Assembly (NCBI GenBank): GCA_017525455.1
Contig: JAFXSS010000133.1
Location: forward strand, 1-33,234
Direction: 5' to 3'
Length of the DNA: 33,234 bases
DNA from: Paludibacteraceae bacterium
Lineage (GTDB): Bacteria; Bacteroidota; Bacteroidia; Bacteroidales; Paludibacteraceae
Below are positions 15,010-24,104 of this stretch, piece after piece (position 1 is the stretch's first letter; the number at the start of each line of letters is the position of its first letter). The notes below the pieces were generated by a model that was not told the origin of the DNA, made no database searches, and saw only the letters and a program-made list of their open reading frames with translations. The position numbers and the translations under genes are program-made.

Positions 15010-15753
15010 ATGCGTTATTTTATCGAATTTGCATACAGAGGCACGCATTACCACGGCTCGCAGGTGCAGCCTAACGGCATCACCGTGCAACAGGTGCTGG
15101 AGCAGGCTTTTCATACCATTCTACGTCAGCCTGTGGCGCTGACGTTTGCCGGGCGGACGGATGCCGGTGTGCATGCCGAGCAGATGTTTGCACATTTCGA
15201 TCTGGATACCGCACCTCCTACGCCCGATCGGCTTAACCGTCTGCTGCCGCAGGATATAGCGGTCAGCAGAATCTTTCCCGTGGCGGACGACATGCACGCA
15301 CGTTTCTCGGCTGTCAGCCGGACGTATGAGTACCGCATCTGTACCCGCAAATCGCCGTTTGCGCACGACTTGCGCACGTATGTACCCGGAGTGTTGGATT
15401 ACGCGGCTATGAACGAGGCTGCCGCACTGCTGCTCGGCACGCACGACTTTGCTTCGTTCTGCAAGGTGCATACCGATGTTAAAACCACTGTCTGCACCGT
15501 TACCGAAGCCTCTTGGCGCACGGATGATGACGGTGCTGTTTTCACCATCACGGCCGACCGCTTTCTCAGGAACATGGTTCGTGCCGTGGTCGGCACACTG
15601 ATGGAAGTGGGCCGGCACAAATTATCGCCCCGAGAGTTCGAGGCAATCATCTCTTCCCTGTCCCGCCAGGCGGCAGGCCAATCCGCACCGCCCGAGGGAC
15701 TGTTTCTGACTGCTGTACGCTATGAGTTCGGTTCTACTGCCAACTCTCGCTAG
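15010..15753 (+). CDS. truA: tRNA pseudouridine(38-40) synthase
   Basis: This enzyme of 247 residues isomerises uridines 38, 39 and 40 in the tRNA anticodon arm. The catalytic aspartate is Asp51 in FAGRTDAGVHAEQ. The early FIEFAYRGTHYHGSQVQ and the later FLRNMVRAVVGTLMEVG segments are diagnostic. It is the last gene of the plus-strand block and is followed by hairpins and a bidirectional terminator. Confidence 0.96.
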   Translation: MRYFIEFAYRGTHYHGSQVQPNGITVQQVLEQAFHTILRQPVALTFAGRTDAGVHAEQMFAHFDLDTAPPTPDRLNRLLPQDIAVSRIFPVADDMHARFSAVSRTYEYRICTRKSPFAHDLRTYVPGVLDYAAMNEAAALLLGTHDFASFCKVHTDVKTTVCTVTEASWRTDDDGAVFTITADRFLRNMVRAVVGTLMEVGRHKLSPREFEAIISSLSRQAAGQSAPPEGLFLTAVRYEFGSTANSR

Positions 15754-15771
15754 AAAAACATGAATATTGAA

Positions 15772-15792
15772 ACGAGCCCACTAAGGGCTCGT
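15772..15792. repeat. Hairpin after truA
   Basis: ACGAGCCC and GGGCTCGT form a perfect 8-base stem around ACTAA. No T-run follows, so it is more likely an RNA-end stabiliser than the terminator. A weaker CATCC/GGATG stem follows at 15812-15829. Confidence 0.65.
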
Positions 15793-15849
15793 GAAATACA
15801 ATATGACCATGCATCCATTACTACGGATGTTTAGCATAATGGGGGAAAG

Positions 15850-15874
15850 ATAAGGCGAATCGCCTTATTTTTTT
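15850..15874. terminator. Intrinsic terminator between convergent genes
   Basis: ATAAGGCGA and TCGCCTTAT form a near-perfect palindrome (three-base loop if drawn realistically) followed by seven Ts on the plus strand. It serves the truA end and, less strongly, could also serve the opposing OmpA/PD40 gene, whose stop codon overlaps the T-run. Confidence 0.8.
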
Positions 15875-18632
15875 ACTTCAGGAACTGCAGTTCGACACGG
15901 CGGTTCTGCTGCTTGCCTTCTTCCGTATCGTTGTCGGCAATCGGACGCGTAGCGCCATAGCCCTTGGCCACCAGCAACGAGGCGTTGCAACCCTGGCGGA
16001 TCAAAAACGAACGCACCGATTCCGCACGCTGACGGGAGAGCGTCATGTTCTTCTTGGCATCACCCGTCGAGTCGGTATGACCGCTGATCTCCACACGTAC
16101 ATTGCGCTGTTTGATGATATCAGCCACACGTATCAGTTCGTTCTCCGACTGCGGCAACAACTCGTATTCGTTGACGGGGAAGAACAGGTTGTTGACCTGC
16201 ACCGCCATACCCTGCTCGATCATCTGACGATAAGAGGTGAGTTGGATGTTCTTCTCTATACTGATCGTCTTCTTCTGCTCACGCAAGTCAATATTGTTCG
16301 ACAGCGGGAAGTACCGCTCGTCGTCGATATAATAACCGTAGTTCTTACCCAGCGGCATCACGAGATAGAACGTGCCGTTGGCGGGATCGGTCTGCGACTG
16401 ACCTATACTCTCGTGCGTATCCAGATCTTCCCATCGGATAGTAACGCCCACCGTACGTCCTGTCTCATCACGCACCGTACCGGATATGGTAGCCACTGCG
16501 TTCGGACGCATACTGAGCGGCAACTCAAGCATATACAGGTCATCGCCGTTGGAGTAATATGCCGTACTGCCGTCCGTACTGATCTTGTAGCCCCACTCCT
16601 GACGCGGAGAGTTGATCTGCGCACCAAGATTCACGGGCTCCGACCATTCGGTCCATGAGTCATCGCGCAGACGGGTGGTCTTGAACACATCCAGATCGCC
16701 CAGCGAACCGTGACCATCCGAACTGAAGTACAGAGTATGCATATCCGGGTGCAAGAACGGTTTGCGCTCCAGACCCGGTGTGTTGATAGTCGGACCCAGA
16801 TCTATCGGTTCACCCCATTCACCGTTATCATCCATCAGCGATACGAATATGTTAACCGATGTGCCTACCTCGTTCTCCACCTGCTTCTGTGCAGAGAAGA
16901 GCATGGCACGACCGTCGCTCGTGATCATGGCATCGCTCTGCCAGTTAGCTACATTGATATTGTCGGGCAAGGTGCGCGGACGCGACCAGCCTTCCTCGGT
17001 CTTGACAGTAGAGTACAGCAACCCGTTGCGGAAGAAGATGAGCTGCGTACCATCAGCCGACACCGATTGCATCGCCTCGTTCGAACCCGGCACACTCAGC
17101 TCGGTCATAGGCATAGCCCACTCCCAACCGCGTTTGGTGCGATGAGAGGTGTAGATATCCTCGCTGTTGCCTGCAGCCTTGTCATACACAACACGTACAA
17201 AATATATCGTATTGCCGTCGGCTGTCATCACAGGCGAATACTCCTTCATAGGCGAGTTGATGGAATCGGGAAAAGCCTCCGGCGTCAGGTCACCCTGACG
17301 ACCTTGCTCCAGAGCTTTGACCAGATTATTGTATGCCGGATCATCACCGAACGCTTCGGCAAACGGACGAACGGTTTGCAAGGCCATATCCACATCCTCA
17401 CGCAGCAGATAATCTGCTATCAAGCCGGTCATCCAACCATATGCCACACGATACGGCGCACCTAACTTAATCAGATTAGGCCAACCCATGTCGGTGGTTT
17501 TTACTATGTTGTACTGCTGAACCACCTTGCGGTCATGAGCCTCCAGTTGTTCAAACCGCGGATTGGGATACTGGTCATACAGGCGCGTGATATCCGCCAC
17601 CTGACCTGTACTGCAGTACACATCGTGCAGAATCAGCCATGTCGTATCCCGTATATCTTCACACGGCGCATTCTGGTACGCCAGCAGTGCCGCAGGCGCG
17701 CTTTGCTTGTTACGCGCAATCTGCATGATGGCATAGTACAGTTTGCGTAGCTCGATAGGATCTTTGCGTTTGGCAGCCTTATCCTTGAGCGTCAGCCAGT
17801 CGCCTTCGCGAACAAACGAGGCATACTTATCCGCTGCCTGCAGCGCCAGCTGCTGACGGCCGTACGGGCTGTCGGGATAGGTAATCACATACTGCTCCAG
17901 TGCTTCCGCCGTACCTGTACGTTGTGCATCGCGCAGTGCCAGGGCATAGATCTGTTGCCACGCATCAGGCACATCCTCGGCATCGGGATACTGGTCGATA
18001 TATGTTCGATAAGCCTGCATCGTGTTCTGCTTCTGCGCCAACTGATAGGCCAATCTGTTACGCCGGGCTGTAGCTTCCTTGACATCCTGACCGTTAGGAT
18101 GCTGCTCGATGAAAAATTCGTACGAGCCTATCGTGTTGCGTTCAGCCGCAGACTCAAATGCCAGATGACTCAGGTGCTCCTTGGCTTGCCGCTGCAGCGA
18201 AGGTACGGCACGCGGATAAGACTTCAGAAAATCGTTGTACGCCTCTTCCGTATTCACAGCCTCAGCATCTTTCAGCGCCAGCGAACATACCTCATGAATC
18301 GAGGTGTTCAGCAACTCCTTGGTCAGACCTTTGGCTATCAGTTTGTCCTGCGCGGCAGGCTCCAGACGCGTAAACTTGCTCTTGCAGTCGCAAATGTACT
18401 TGTAAGCCTTGGGTATATCCCGTCCGCTATAGTCGTCGGTGGAATACAACTTGGCCGCAGCAAACAGATACGGCACATCAGCCGCATCCTTGCTCAGGTG
18501 CTTGTCGATATCCTTCTGCACAGCTTCGTAGTTGCCCTTCAGCATCTGTTTCAGTCCGGGATATTCATAATCCTGTGCCTGCAGCAGACATACGCACAGC
18601 AATGCTATCACAGGTAGTATAATTCGTTTCAT
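15873..18632 (-). CDS. OmpA-family envelope protein with TPR-like and PD40 propeller regions (PorE-like architecture)
   Basis: This 919-residue exported protein starts with a signal peptide (MKRIILPVIALLCVCLLQAQ) that lacks a convincing lipobox. Residues about 25-420 are helical repeats of TPR or tetratrico-like type. About 455-690 contain PD40/WD40-like propeller strands such as MTADGNTIYFVR, SADGTQLIFF and FSSDGHGSLGDLDVFKT. About 700-780 look like a regulatory beta-sandwich. About 805-919 are an OmpA-type peptidoglycan-binding domain with ISGHTDSTGD and NRRVELQF. The domain order matches PorE of the type IX secretion system and related proteins, but PorE is a lipoprotein, so orthology is uncertain. 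It is last in the parC operon. Confidence 0.88.
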   Translation of the reverse strand: MKRIILPVIALLCVCLLQAQDYEYPGLKQMLKGNYEAVQKDIDKHLSKDAADVPYLFAAAKLYSTDDYSGRDIPKAYKYICDCKSKFTRLEPAAQDKLIAKGLTKELLNTSIHEVCSLALKDAEAVNTEEAYNDFLKSYPRAVPSLQRQAKEHLSHLAFESAAERNTIGSYEFFIEQHPNGQDVKEATARRNRLAYQLAQKQNTMQAYRTYIDQYPDAEDVPDAWQQIYALALRDAQRTGTAEALEQYVITYPDSPYGRQQLALQAADKYASFVREGDWLTLKDKAAKRKDPIELRKLYYAIMQIARNKQSAPAALLAYQNAPCEDIRDTTWLILHDVYCSTGQVADITRLYDQYPNPRFEQLEAHDRKVVQQYNIVKTTDMGWPNLIKLGAPYRVAYGWMTGLIADYLLREDVDMALQTVRPFAEAFGDDPAYNNLVKALEQGRQGDLTPEAFPDSINSPMKEYSPVMTADGNTIYFVRVVYDKAAGNSEDIYTSHRTKRGWEWAMPMTELSVPGSNEAMQSVSADGTQLIFFRNGLLYSTVKTEEGWSRPRTLPDNINVANWQSDAMITSDGRAMLFSAQKQVENEVGTSVNIFVSLMDDNGEWGEPIDLGPTINTPGLERKPFLHPDMHTLYFSSDGHGSLGDLDVFKTTRLRDDSWTEWSEPVNLGAQINSPRQEWGYKISTDGSTAYYSNGDDLYMLELPLSMRPNAVATISGTVRDETGRTVGVTIRWEDLDTHESIGQSQTDPANGTFYLVMPLGKNYGYYIDDERYFPLSNNIDLREQKKTISIEKNIQLTSYRQMIEQGMAVQVNNLFFPVNEYELLPQSENELIRVADIIKQRNVRVEISGHTDSTGDAKKNMTLSRQRAESVRSFLIRQGCNASLLVAKGYGATRPIADNDTEEGKQQNRRVELQFLK

Positions 18633-18666
18633 AGGCGTCTTGGTTTCAGCGTACCGTTATCAGTTT

Positions 18667-19641
18667 TCACTTATCACTGTGCCAGAACAGTTTCTTCAGA
18701 AACCGGCAGAGATAATCCTGCCAGTTGGCCCAGGTATGACCACCGTTACTCTCGTAATAAGTATATTCGAAGTTATTCATATCCAGCCACATACGATAGT
18801 CCTGCAACTGAGCATACAGAAAATCATCGCGTCCGATAGCTATCCAGTACACAGGCGGCGTAGCAGCCATTGCCCGCAGATCGGTCATCCAGTTGTTGTA
18901 GGCCGGCGAACCGTAATCCAACTCCAGGTCAAATCCCATGGTATGGAACTGCGAATCTTCAATCGTAGCCACCAACAATTCTTCCCGCCGCGGGATGATC
19001 ACCGGCGAGAACAGACCTATATACTCAAACTCGCCACGCAGGTAGTGCGACACATGCATCGTATGGAACCCGCCCATCGATAGTCCTGCTATAGCCCGCT
19101 CGGCAGGCTTGCGGCTGACGCTGTACCGACGCTCCACCTCGGCCATGAACGCGCGGAAGTTCTCCTCCCAATACCCCGACATCTCATAAGTCTGCTCCTG
19201 GTCACGCGTCAGCTTGCGCCAGTGCGCCGCTCCGGCAAACGTGTCAAACGCCTCACCTTCCGGCGTGGCATTGGGGGCTTCCATCAGTGCCTGGCGCTCA
19301 TCGGCAGGTATGCTGCCCAGAAAGTTATCCGGCATCACTACCACCATCTCCTTGACCTGGCCGGTCGTAAGCAGCAGGTTCATCCAGCGGTACAGATTAC
19401 CCTGTATGGTCCAGTCGTCCTCTGAACCGAACATACCATGTTGCAGGTAGAGTACGGGAAAAACAATATGATCAGTCTGTACGCGCTCGGCGTATTTGTT
19501 CGGCAGATAGATGCGGCATGGCACACCCAGTATAGTGTCGCGCTCGATAGTGCCGACCTGGTTGCCATAAACCACAGCAGCCGAAACCGGCTGCATCAGG
19601 ATGACTGCTATCAGTGATAGCAAGAATGGGGTACGTTTCAT
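18667..19641 (-). CDS. Secreted esterase, alpha/beta hydrolase fold
   Basis: This 324-residue exported hydrolase of the putative-esterase family (esterase D / feruloyl-esterase-like) opens with a signal peptide ending near VSAA. The nucleophile is Ser188 in IAGLSMGGFHTM. An acid residue lies in IGRDDFLY and the catalytic histidine in NGGHTWANWQ near the C-terminus. The VLYLQHGMFGSEDDW segment is the usual HGxxG oxyanion region. The substrate is unknown; relatives act on acetyl, feruloyl or other acyl esters of sugars. It lies four bases downstream of parC. Confidence 0.9.
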   Translation of the reverse strand: MKRTPFLLSLIAVILMQPVSAAVVYGNQVGTIERDTILGVPCRIYLPNKYAERVQTDHIVFPVLYLQHGMFGSEDDWTIQGNLYRWMNLLLTTGQVKEMVVVMPDNFLGSIPADERQALMEAPNATPEGEAFDTFAGAAHWRKLTRDQEQTYEMSGYWEENFRAFMAEVERRYSVSRKPAERAIAGLSMGGFHTMHVSHYLRGEFEYIGLFSPVIIPRREELLVATIEDSQFHTMGFDLELDYGSPAYNNWMTDLRAMAATPPVYWIAIGRDDFLYAQLQDYRMWLDMNNFEYTYYESNGGHTWANWQDYLCRFLKKLFWHSDK

Positions 19642-19645
19642 ACGA

Positions 19646-22285
19646 TTAGAGGTCTAACGACAACTGCACATCGGACTCTCCGTTGGTGATGGTGAAAGGT
19701 ATCGACGGTTTGGACGCTGTATCCGTTGTCGGTGTTTGTGCCGTGGACTCCGTGGACTCCGCAGCATCGGTAGGATTATCCTCACCGTCAGCAGGATCGG
19801 GTTCCGGTTCTGGTTCCGGCGGAGCTGGAGTAACATCCACTATGTTGGCTATATCATAATTACTCAATCGTTTACCACGCGCCTTGGCCGACTTGACATC
19901 TATAAACTCCGCCATCGTCACATCCAAAGCCGGGCGATTATCGTCAGCGAACTGAAGTTGGAAGATTGCCTCCTCGCGGTCCGACAATACAACCATACGG
20001 TTCTCCGGTGTCTCACCGAGCATCGACTGAGCTTTGGCCAATGCATCAGCCAGTGTGAAACGCTTGCCGTAGTAGAACTTCAGCTCATCGTTCCACATAG
20101 CCAGCGACCATATCTTCTCCGGCTGCCACTTCTCGATACGCAGGATATTGTTGTCGAAGTGGGCTGTAGGATCGAAATTGTTGAGGTAATAATTGCCGTC
20201 GGTGGTGATAACCAATATACGGTCATCATCGTCAAACTCGCCAAGATACGTGCCTTGCTCGTCGTAATTCACGCGCAGCACATCAGGATCAAACCAAACC
20301 TTGCGACCACCCAGCGTCGAGTGTCCTTTCTGCTTCAAGGTGATGGATTTGACTTCAAACTTTGTGAGCACATTACCCATCGCACCGCGGTTCTTAACTG
20401 CCAGTTCCGACAGATCTTTAAGTACCTCCACCTTTTTCAGATGCAACTGCGGCTTGAGTGCAACGCGTATCACCTCCGCCTCGCCGTTGGGGTTAGCCGT
20501 GAAGTATATCACTTTCGACCCGGGCTTGCCCTGCGTGAGGTCATACTCCTTGTCACGCGCCACACCTGTTACATGGAAGCGCTTCATGAAGTACGTGCCC
20601 TTCTTGCCGTCGCGGTACACCACATTGTATATGGTGCGCACATCGTCCTTCTTGAAGATTGCTATGTGCAATATATCCGTACCTATAAATACTTTCTCCG
20701 CCACACGCAGAATCTTGTACTTGCCGTCGCGATGGAACACGATGATATCGTCTATATCGGAGCAGTTGAACAGGAACTCGTCTTTCTTCAAGCCCGTTCC
20801 CACAAATCCGTCGGCATAGTTGATATACAATTTCTCGTTGGCTTCGACTACGGTCTTGACGTTGATGTTGGCAAAGTTGCGGACCTCCGTCTTGCGCGGG
20901 TAGCGCGCACCGTACTTCTGCTTGAGCATCTCAAACCATGCTATCGCATATTCGGTCAAGTGCTTCAGGTTATGTACGGTTTCCTTGATCTTGCAGTCCA
21001 GATCCTTCATCAGTTCATCGGCTTTCTTGGCATCGAACTTGGTAATACGGATCATGCGAATCTCAAACAGCCGCTCTATATCCTCAGTGTGGACCTCGCG
21101 GATCAGTTTGGCCTTGAACGGCTCCAGTGCTTTGTCCACAAACTGAATCAGTTTCTCCTTGCTCGTGGCCTGCTCGTAACCTTGCTCCTTGTAGATGCGG
21201 TTCTCGATGAATATTTTCTCGAGCGAGGTATAGAAGTACTGCTCCTCCAGTTCGGCTTTCTGAATCTCCAACTCCTGACGCAACAGTTCTTTGGTATTGT
21301 CGGTCGAGAGTTTGAGCAGCGTCGATACATTGGTGAATATCGGCTTCTTGTCCTGTATAACGCAGCAGTTAGGTGATATCGACACCTCGCAGTCGGTAAA
21401 TGCGTACAGGGCATCTATCGTCTTGTCTGACGATGCACCCGGTGCCAGCTGCACAACGATCTTTGCCTCCTCGGCAGTAAAATCATCCACCTTGCGGATC
21501 TTGATCTTACCGCGCTCCTGAGCTTTGAGGATAGTATCAATAATCTTGGATGTAGTAGTACCGAAAGGCACCTGGCTGATTATCAGCGTCTTGTTGTCAT
21601 CTGCCTTGCTTATGCGTGAGCGAATCTTAATCACACCGCCACGCTCGCCGTCATTATAACGGCTCACATCTACCTCACCGCCTGTCGGGAAATCCGGATA
21701 GAGCGTGAATTCCTCGCCTCGCAAGTATGCGAGCGAAGCATCACACAGTTCAACGAAGTTGTGTGGCAGAATCTTGGAGTTCAGACCCACGGCTATACCC
21801 TCTACGCCCTGCGCCAGCAGCAGCGGGAACTTGACGGGCAGATGCACAGGCTCCTTCTTCCTGCCGTCGTACGATGCCATCCAGTGCGTGGTCTTGGGAT
21901 TGAACACCGTCTCCAGAGCGAACTTCGACAACCGCGCCTCGATGTATCGAGGAGCAGCTGCACCGTCACCGGTCAGGATGTTACCCCAGTTACCCTGGCA
22001 GTCAATCAACAGATCTTTCTGCCCGAGTTGCACCAGCGCATCGCCTATCGAAGCATCGCCGTGCGGGTGGTACTGCATCGTCTGACCGACGATATTGGCA
22101 ACCTTGTTGTACTTGCCGTCATCCACCGCCTTCATGGCGTGTAATATACGGCGTTGCACAGGTTTCAGGCCGTCCTCGATAGCGGGAACGGCTCGCTCAA
22201 GAATGACATACGAAGCATAGTCCAGAAACCAGTCCTGGTACATGCCTGTCAGGTGATATTTGATTGCGTCGCTGAACTCAGCCAT
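19646..22285 (-). CDS. parC: DNA topoisomerase IV subunit A
   Basis: This 879-residue type IIA topoisomerase subunit cuts and rejoins DNA to decatenate chromosomes. The catalytic tyrosine is Tyr114 in GAAAPRYIEARLS, and the quinolone-region motif YHPHGDASIGDA precedes it. The C-terminal domain has beta-pinwheel-type repeats but no recognisable GyrA-box (QRRGGKG), which favours ParC over GyrA. The last 65 or so residues are an acidic Pro/Glu/Asp/Thr-rich tail ending in QLSLDL, likely disordered. The partner parE is not in the window. A 55-residue membrane protein gene lies five bases upstream in the same operon. Confidence 0.92.
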   Translation of the reverse strand: MAEFSDAIKYHLTGMYQDWFLDYASYVILERAVPAIEDGLKPVQRRILHAMKAVDDGKYNKVANIVGQTMQYHPHGDASIGDALVQLGQKDLLIDCQGNWGNILTGDGAAAPRYIEARLSKFALETVFNPKTTHWMASYDGRKKEPVHLPVKFPLLLAQGVEGIAVGLNSKILPHNFVELCDASLAYLRGEEFTLYPDFPTGGEVDVSRYNDGERGGVIKIRSRISKADDNKTLIISQVPFGTTTSKIIDTILKAQERGKIKIRKVDDFTAEEAKIVVQLAPGASSDKTIDALYAFTDCEVSISPNCCVIQDKKPIFTNVSTLLKLSTDNTKELLRQELEIQKAELEEQYFYTSLEKIFIENRIYKEQGYEQATSKEKLIQFVDKALEPFKAKLIREVHTEDIERLFEIRMIRITKFDAKKADELMKDLDCKIKETVHNLKHLTEYAIAWFEMLKQKYGARYPRKTEVRNFANINVKTVVEANEKLYINYADGFVGTGLKKDEFLFNCSDIDDIIVFHRDGKYKILRVAEKVFIGTDILHIAIFKKDDVRTIYNVVYRDGKKGTYFMKRFHVTGVARDKEYDLTQGKPGSKVIYFTANPNGEAEVIRVALKPQLHLKKVEVLKDLSELAVKNRGAMGNVLTKFEVKSITLKQKGHSTLGGRKVWFDPDVLRVNYDEQGTYLGEFDDDDRILVITTDGNYYLNNFDPTAHFDNNILRIEKWQPEKIWSLAMWNDELKFYYGKRFTLADALAKAQSMLGETPENRMVVLSDREEAIFQLQFADDNRPALDVTMAEFIDVKSAKARGKRLSNYDIANIVDVTPAPPEPEPEPDPADGEDNPTDAAESTESTAQTPTTDTASKPSIPFTITNGESDVQLSLDL

Positions 22286-22290
22286 CCGGA

Positions 22291-22458
22291 TTAGTCAATG
22301 CGCTTGTTGATAATGATGTATGTCAGGATACCAACAAACTCAAGCGCCAGACTGCTGACGAGCAGACCATTGCTCGGAGTACTGAAGTAATAAATACACA
22401 GGCATATTACTCCGCAAAGGAAGATGATCAATCCGAGATTTTTAAGAAACGAATTCAT
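22291..22458 (-). CDS. Small membrane protein (55 residues)
   Basis: Reading leftward from the ATG at 22458, the frame encodes 55 residues ending in INKRID. It has two hydrophobic segments (residues about 9-26 and 31-50) separated by a short STPSN turn, with positive residues at both ends, so it is a two-helix hairpin with both termini probably cytoplasmic. It is preceded at about 45 bases by a perfect promoter and is the first gene of the parC operon. Small proteins of this form occur widely in Bacteroidota; no function is known to me. Confidence 0.8.
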   Translation of the reverse strand: MNSFLKNLGLIIFLCGVICLCIYYFSTPSNGLLVSSLALEFVGILTYIIINKRID

Positions 22459-22501
22459 ATTAGATAGATTTAAGAAAGTTCCTAATTTTATATTGCGACC
22501 G

Positions 22502-22533
22502 CAAAGTTACTAAAAATTTTTCAAATTTGCAAA
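22502..22533 (-). promoter_or_regulatory. Bacteroidota promoter of the small-protein/parC operon
   Basis: On the minus strand TTTG (22533-22530) is followed by 20 bases and TAACTTTG (22509-22502). It lies 54 bases downstream of the dprA stop and separates the two minus-strand operons. Confidence 0.88.
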
Positions 22534-22586
22534 TAAAAAATCACATATCCGTGCTTTTTGCTACCAACAGAATGTCAAACATGACC

Positions 22587-23666
22587 TCAAATTGCCATAA
22601 ACCTGCCTCCCGGGAAGGATTTTACCCGTTTCTGTATTTCCAGTGTCATCATGTGCGTGATGATTTCCGAGTAAGGTATATCCGCCTCTTCGGCCATATC
22701 GTTCACCAGCATTCCGTTCTCCGCCTCCCTTAGCATCTGCAGCAGTTTTTTCTGCTCGGGTGTCAGATCATCGTCGCCATCTGTCAAACCCTGGAGTGAT
22801 GTTTGTACGGGTCGTTCGGCCGTTGCCCACATCATCGCATCAATCAGGTCGTCGGGTGATTGCAACAATGCTGCCCGCTGGTCGCGAATCAGGCCGTTGC
22901 AGCCGGCTGATGTCTCATCGCTGCAGCGCCCGGGTAGGGCAAACACAGGCCGGTTGTAGTCAAACGCCATCGCTGCTGTGATCAGCGAACCGCCTTTGGC
23001 ACGCGACTCAACCACCACCGTACAGTCCGACAGTCCGGCAATGATCCTGTTGCGCGCTACAAAATGATGTTTCTCAGGTGTGTTGCCTGACATATATTCG
23101 GTCACTATGCCTCCGTTCTCCAGTGCACGTACCGCCTCGTTGCGATGGTTAGGCGGATATATTCTGTCCAGCCCGTGTGCCGGGATAATCAGCGTAGGTA
23201 TGCCTGCCTCCAGCGCAGCACGGTGCGCAGCTATATCAATGCCGTAAGCCAGGCCGGATACGATGGTCAGGTTTGGCAATCGGTTAGCCAGTTCGAGCAC
23301 CAGATCACGCGTGAACAGTTTGCCGCGTTCGGTAGCCTGACGCGTACCTACTATGGATACGAAATGCCCGTCATGAAGATTGATGTTTCCTTTGGTGTAC
23401 AATAGTATAGGCGCATCCGGACATTGCGCCAGCAGCAGCGGATAATCGGCGTCATGCAGGTAGTAGGTGCCTATATGATGCTTCTGCACAAACTCCATTT
23501 CACTCTGCGCCCGTTGCCACGACTCATTCTTACCCGGCAGGCATATCCTGTCCCAAGCCTCTTGAGCATCAGGATAAGCGGTCAGCACCTCGCGTGCCAA
23601 TCGCTGCCGCTCCCCGTACAGATGAGTCAGGGCTATCACATAAGGTAATTTGTCAGGCGAAATCAT
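22587..23666 (-). CDS. dprA: DNA-processing protein DprA
   Basis: This 359-residue cytoplasmic protein binds single-stranded DNA and loads RecA during uptake of transforming DNA. A Rossmann-like domain spans about residues 100-290 with SIVGTRQATERGK, VSGLAYGIDIAAHRAAL and FVARNRIIAGLSDCTVVVES. A C-terminal winged-helix domain (about 295-359) ends with VKSFPGGRFMAI. The start overlaps the VanZ stop by four bases (TCATGA region), fixing the ATG at 23666. It is last in the operon with upp and vanZ. No competence pilus genes are in the window. Confidence 0.94.
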   Translation of the reverse strand: MISPDKLPYVIALTHLYGERQRLAREVLTAYPDAQEAWDRICLPGKNESWQRAQSEMEFVQKHHIGTYYLHDADYPLLLAQCPDAPILLYTKGNINLHDGHFVSIVGTRQATERGKLFTRDLVLELANRLPNLTIVSGLAYGIDIAAHRAALEAGIPTLIIPAHGLDRIYPPNHRNEAVRALENGGIVTEYMSGNTPEKHHFVARNRIIAGLSDCTVVVESRAKGGSLITAAMAFDYNRPVFALPGRCSDETSAGCNGLIRDQRAALLQSPDDLIDAMMWATAERPVQTSLQGLTDGDDDLTPEQKKLLQMLREAENGMLVNDMAEEADIPYSEIITHMMTLEIQKRVKSFPGGRFMAI

Positions 23667-24085
23667 GATTCCAATATCGGTTGGTTGGATCTATTTACAG
23701 TGGGTATATAGTATGCTGCAAACAACGCTATGCCGACCGCAGCACCTATGGCATCCGCCAGCCAGTCAACCAAGTCGCACCTGCGTGGGGGACAATAGTA
23801 CTGCGCCCACTCCATCAGGCCTCCGTACGCCAACGGCAGCAACAGGGCTATGGCGAACAGCACAGGTGCTTTCAGTCGCACACGGTAGCCGTCACCCGCC
23901 AGACACAATGCCAAAACCATATACGCCAGCATATGTCCCCATTTGTCGGCCAGAGGTATATCCCCTATCACGGCAAACGGCACCTGCTTGATCAAGCTCA
24001 GGTATGTTATACCTATCAGCACAAGCAGCGATGGCAGGAAGTGCCACCGCTGCCTATGTGTATAAGACATACGGGAGTGAGGCAT
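23663..24085 (-). CDS. VanZ-family membrane protein
   Basis: This 140-residue protein has four hydrophobic segments and the VanZ-like pattern: DKWGHMLAYMVLALCL near residues 46-61, then GGLMEWAQYYCPPRRCDLVDWLADAIGAAVG near 87-117. VanZ-like proteins are linked in some bacteria to glycopeptide tolerance, but most chromosomal members have no known role. An alternative start at Met6 (MSYTHRQRW) is possible. It overlaps dprA by four bases. Confidence 0.88.
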   Translation of the reverse strand: MPHSRMSYTHRQRWHFLPSLLVLIGITYLSLIKQVPFAVIGDIPLADKWGHMLAYMVLALCLAGDGYRVRLKAPVLFAIALLLPLAYGGLMEWAQYYCPPRRCDLVDWLADAIGAAVGIALFAAYYIPTVNRSNQPILES

Positions 24086-24104
24086 TAGTGCTATCTACGA
24101 TTTA

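Noticed and set aside
19736-21376. A 546-codon open frame on the plus strand opposite parC
   Set aside because: It is the antisense shadow of a strongly biased coding frame. Its translation has no recognisable domain, no promoter precedes it, and the parC reading has full catalytic motifs.
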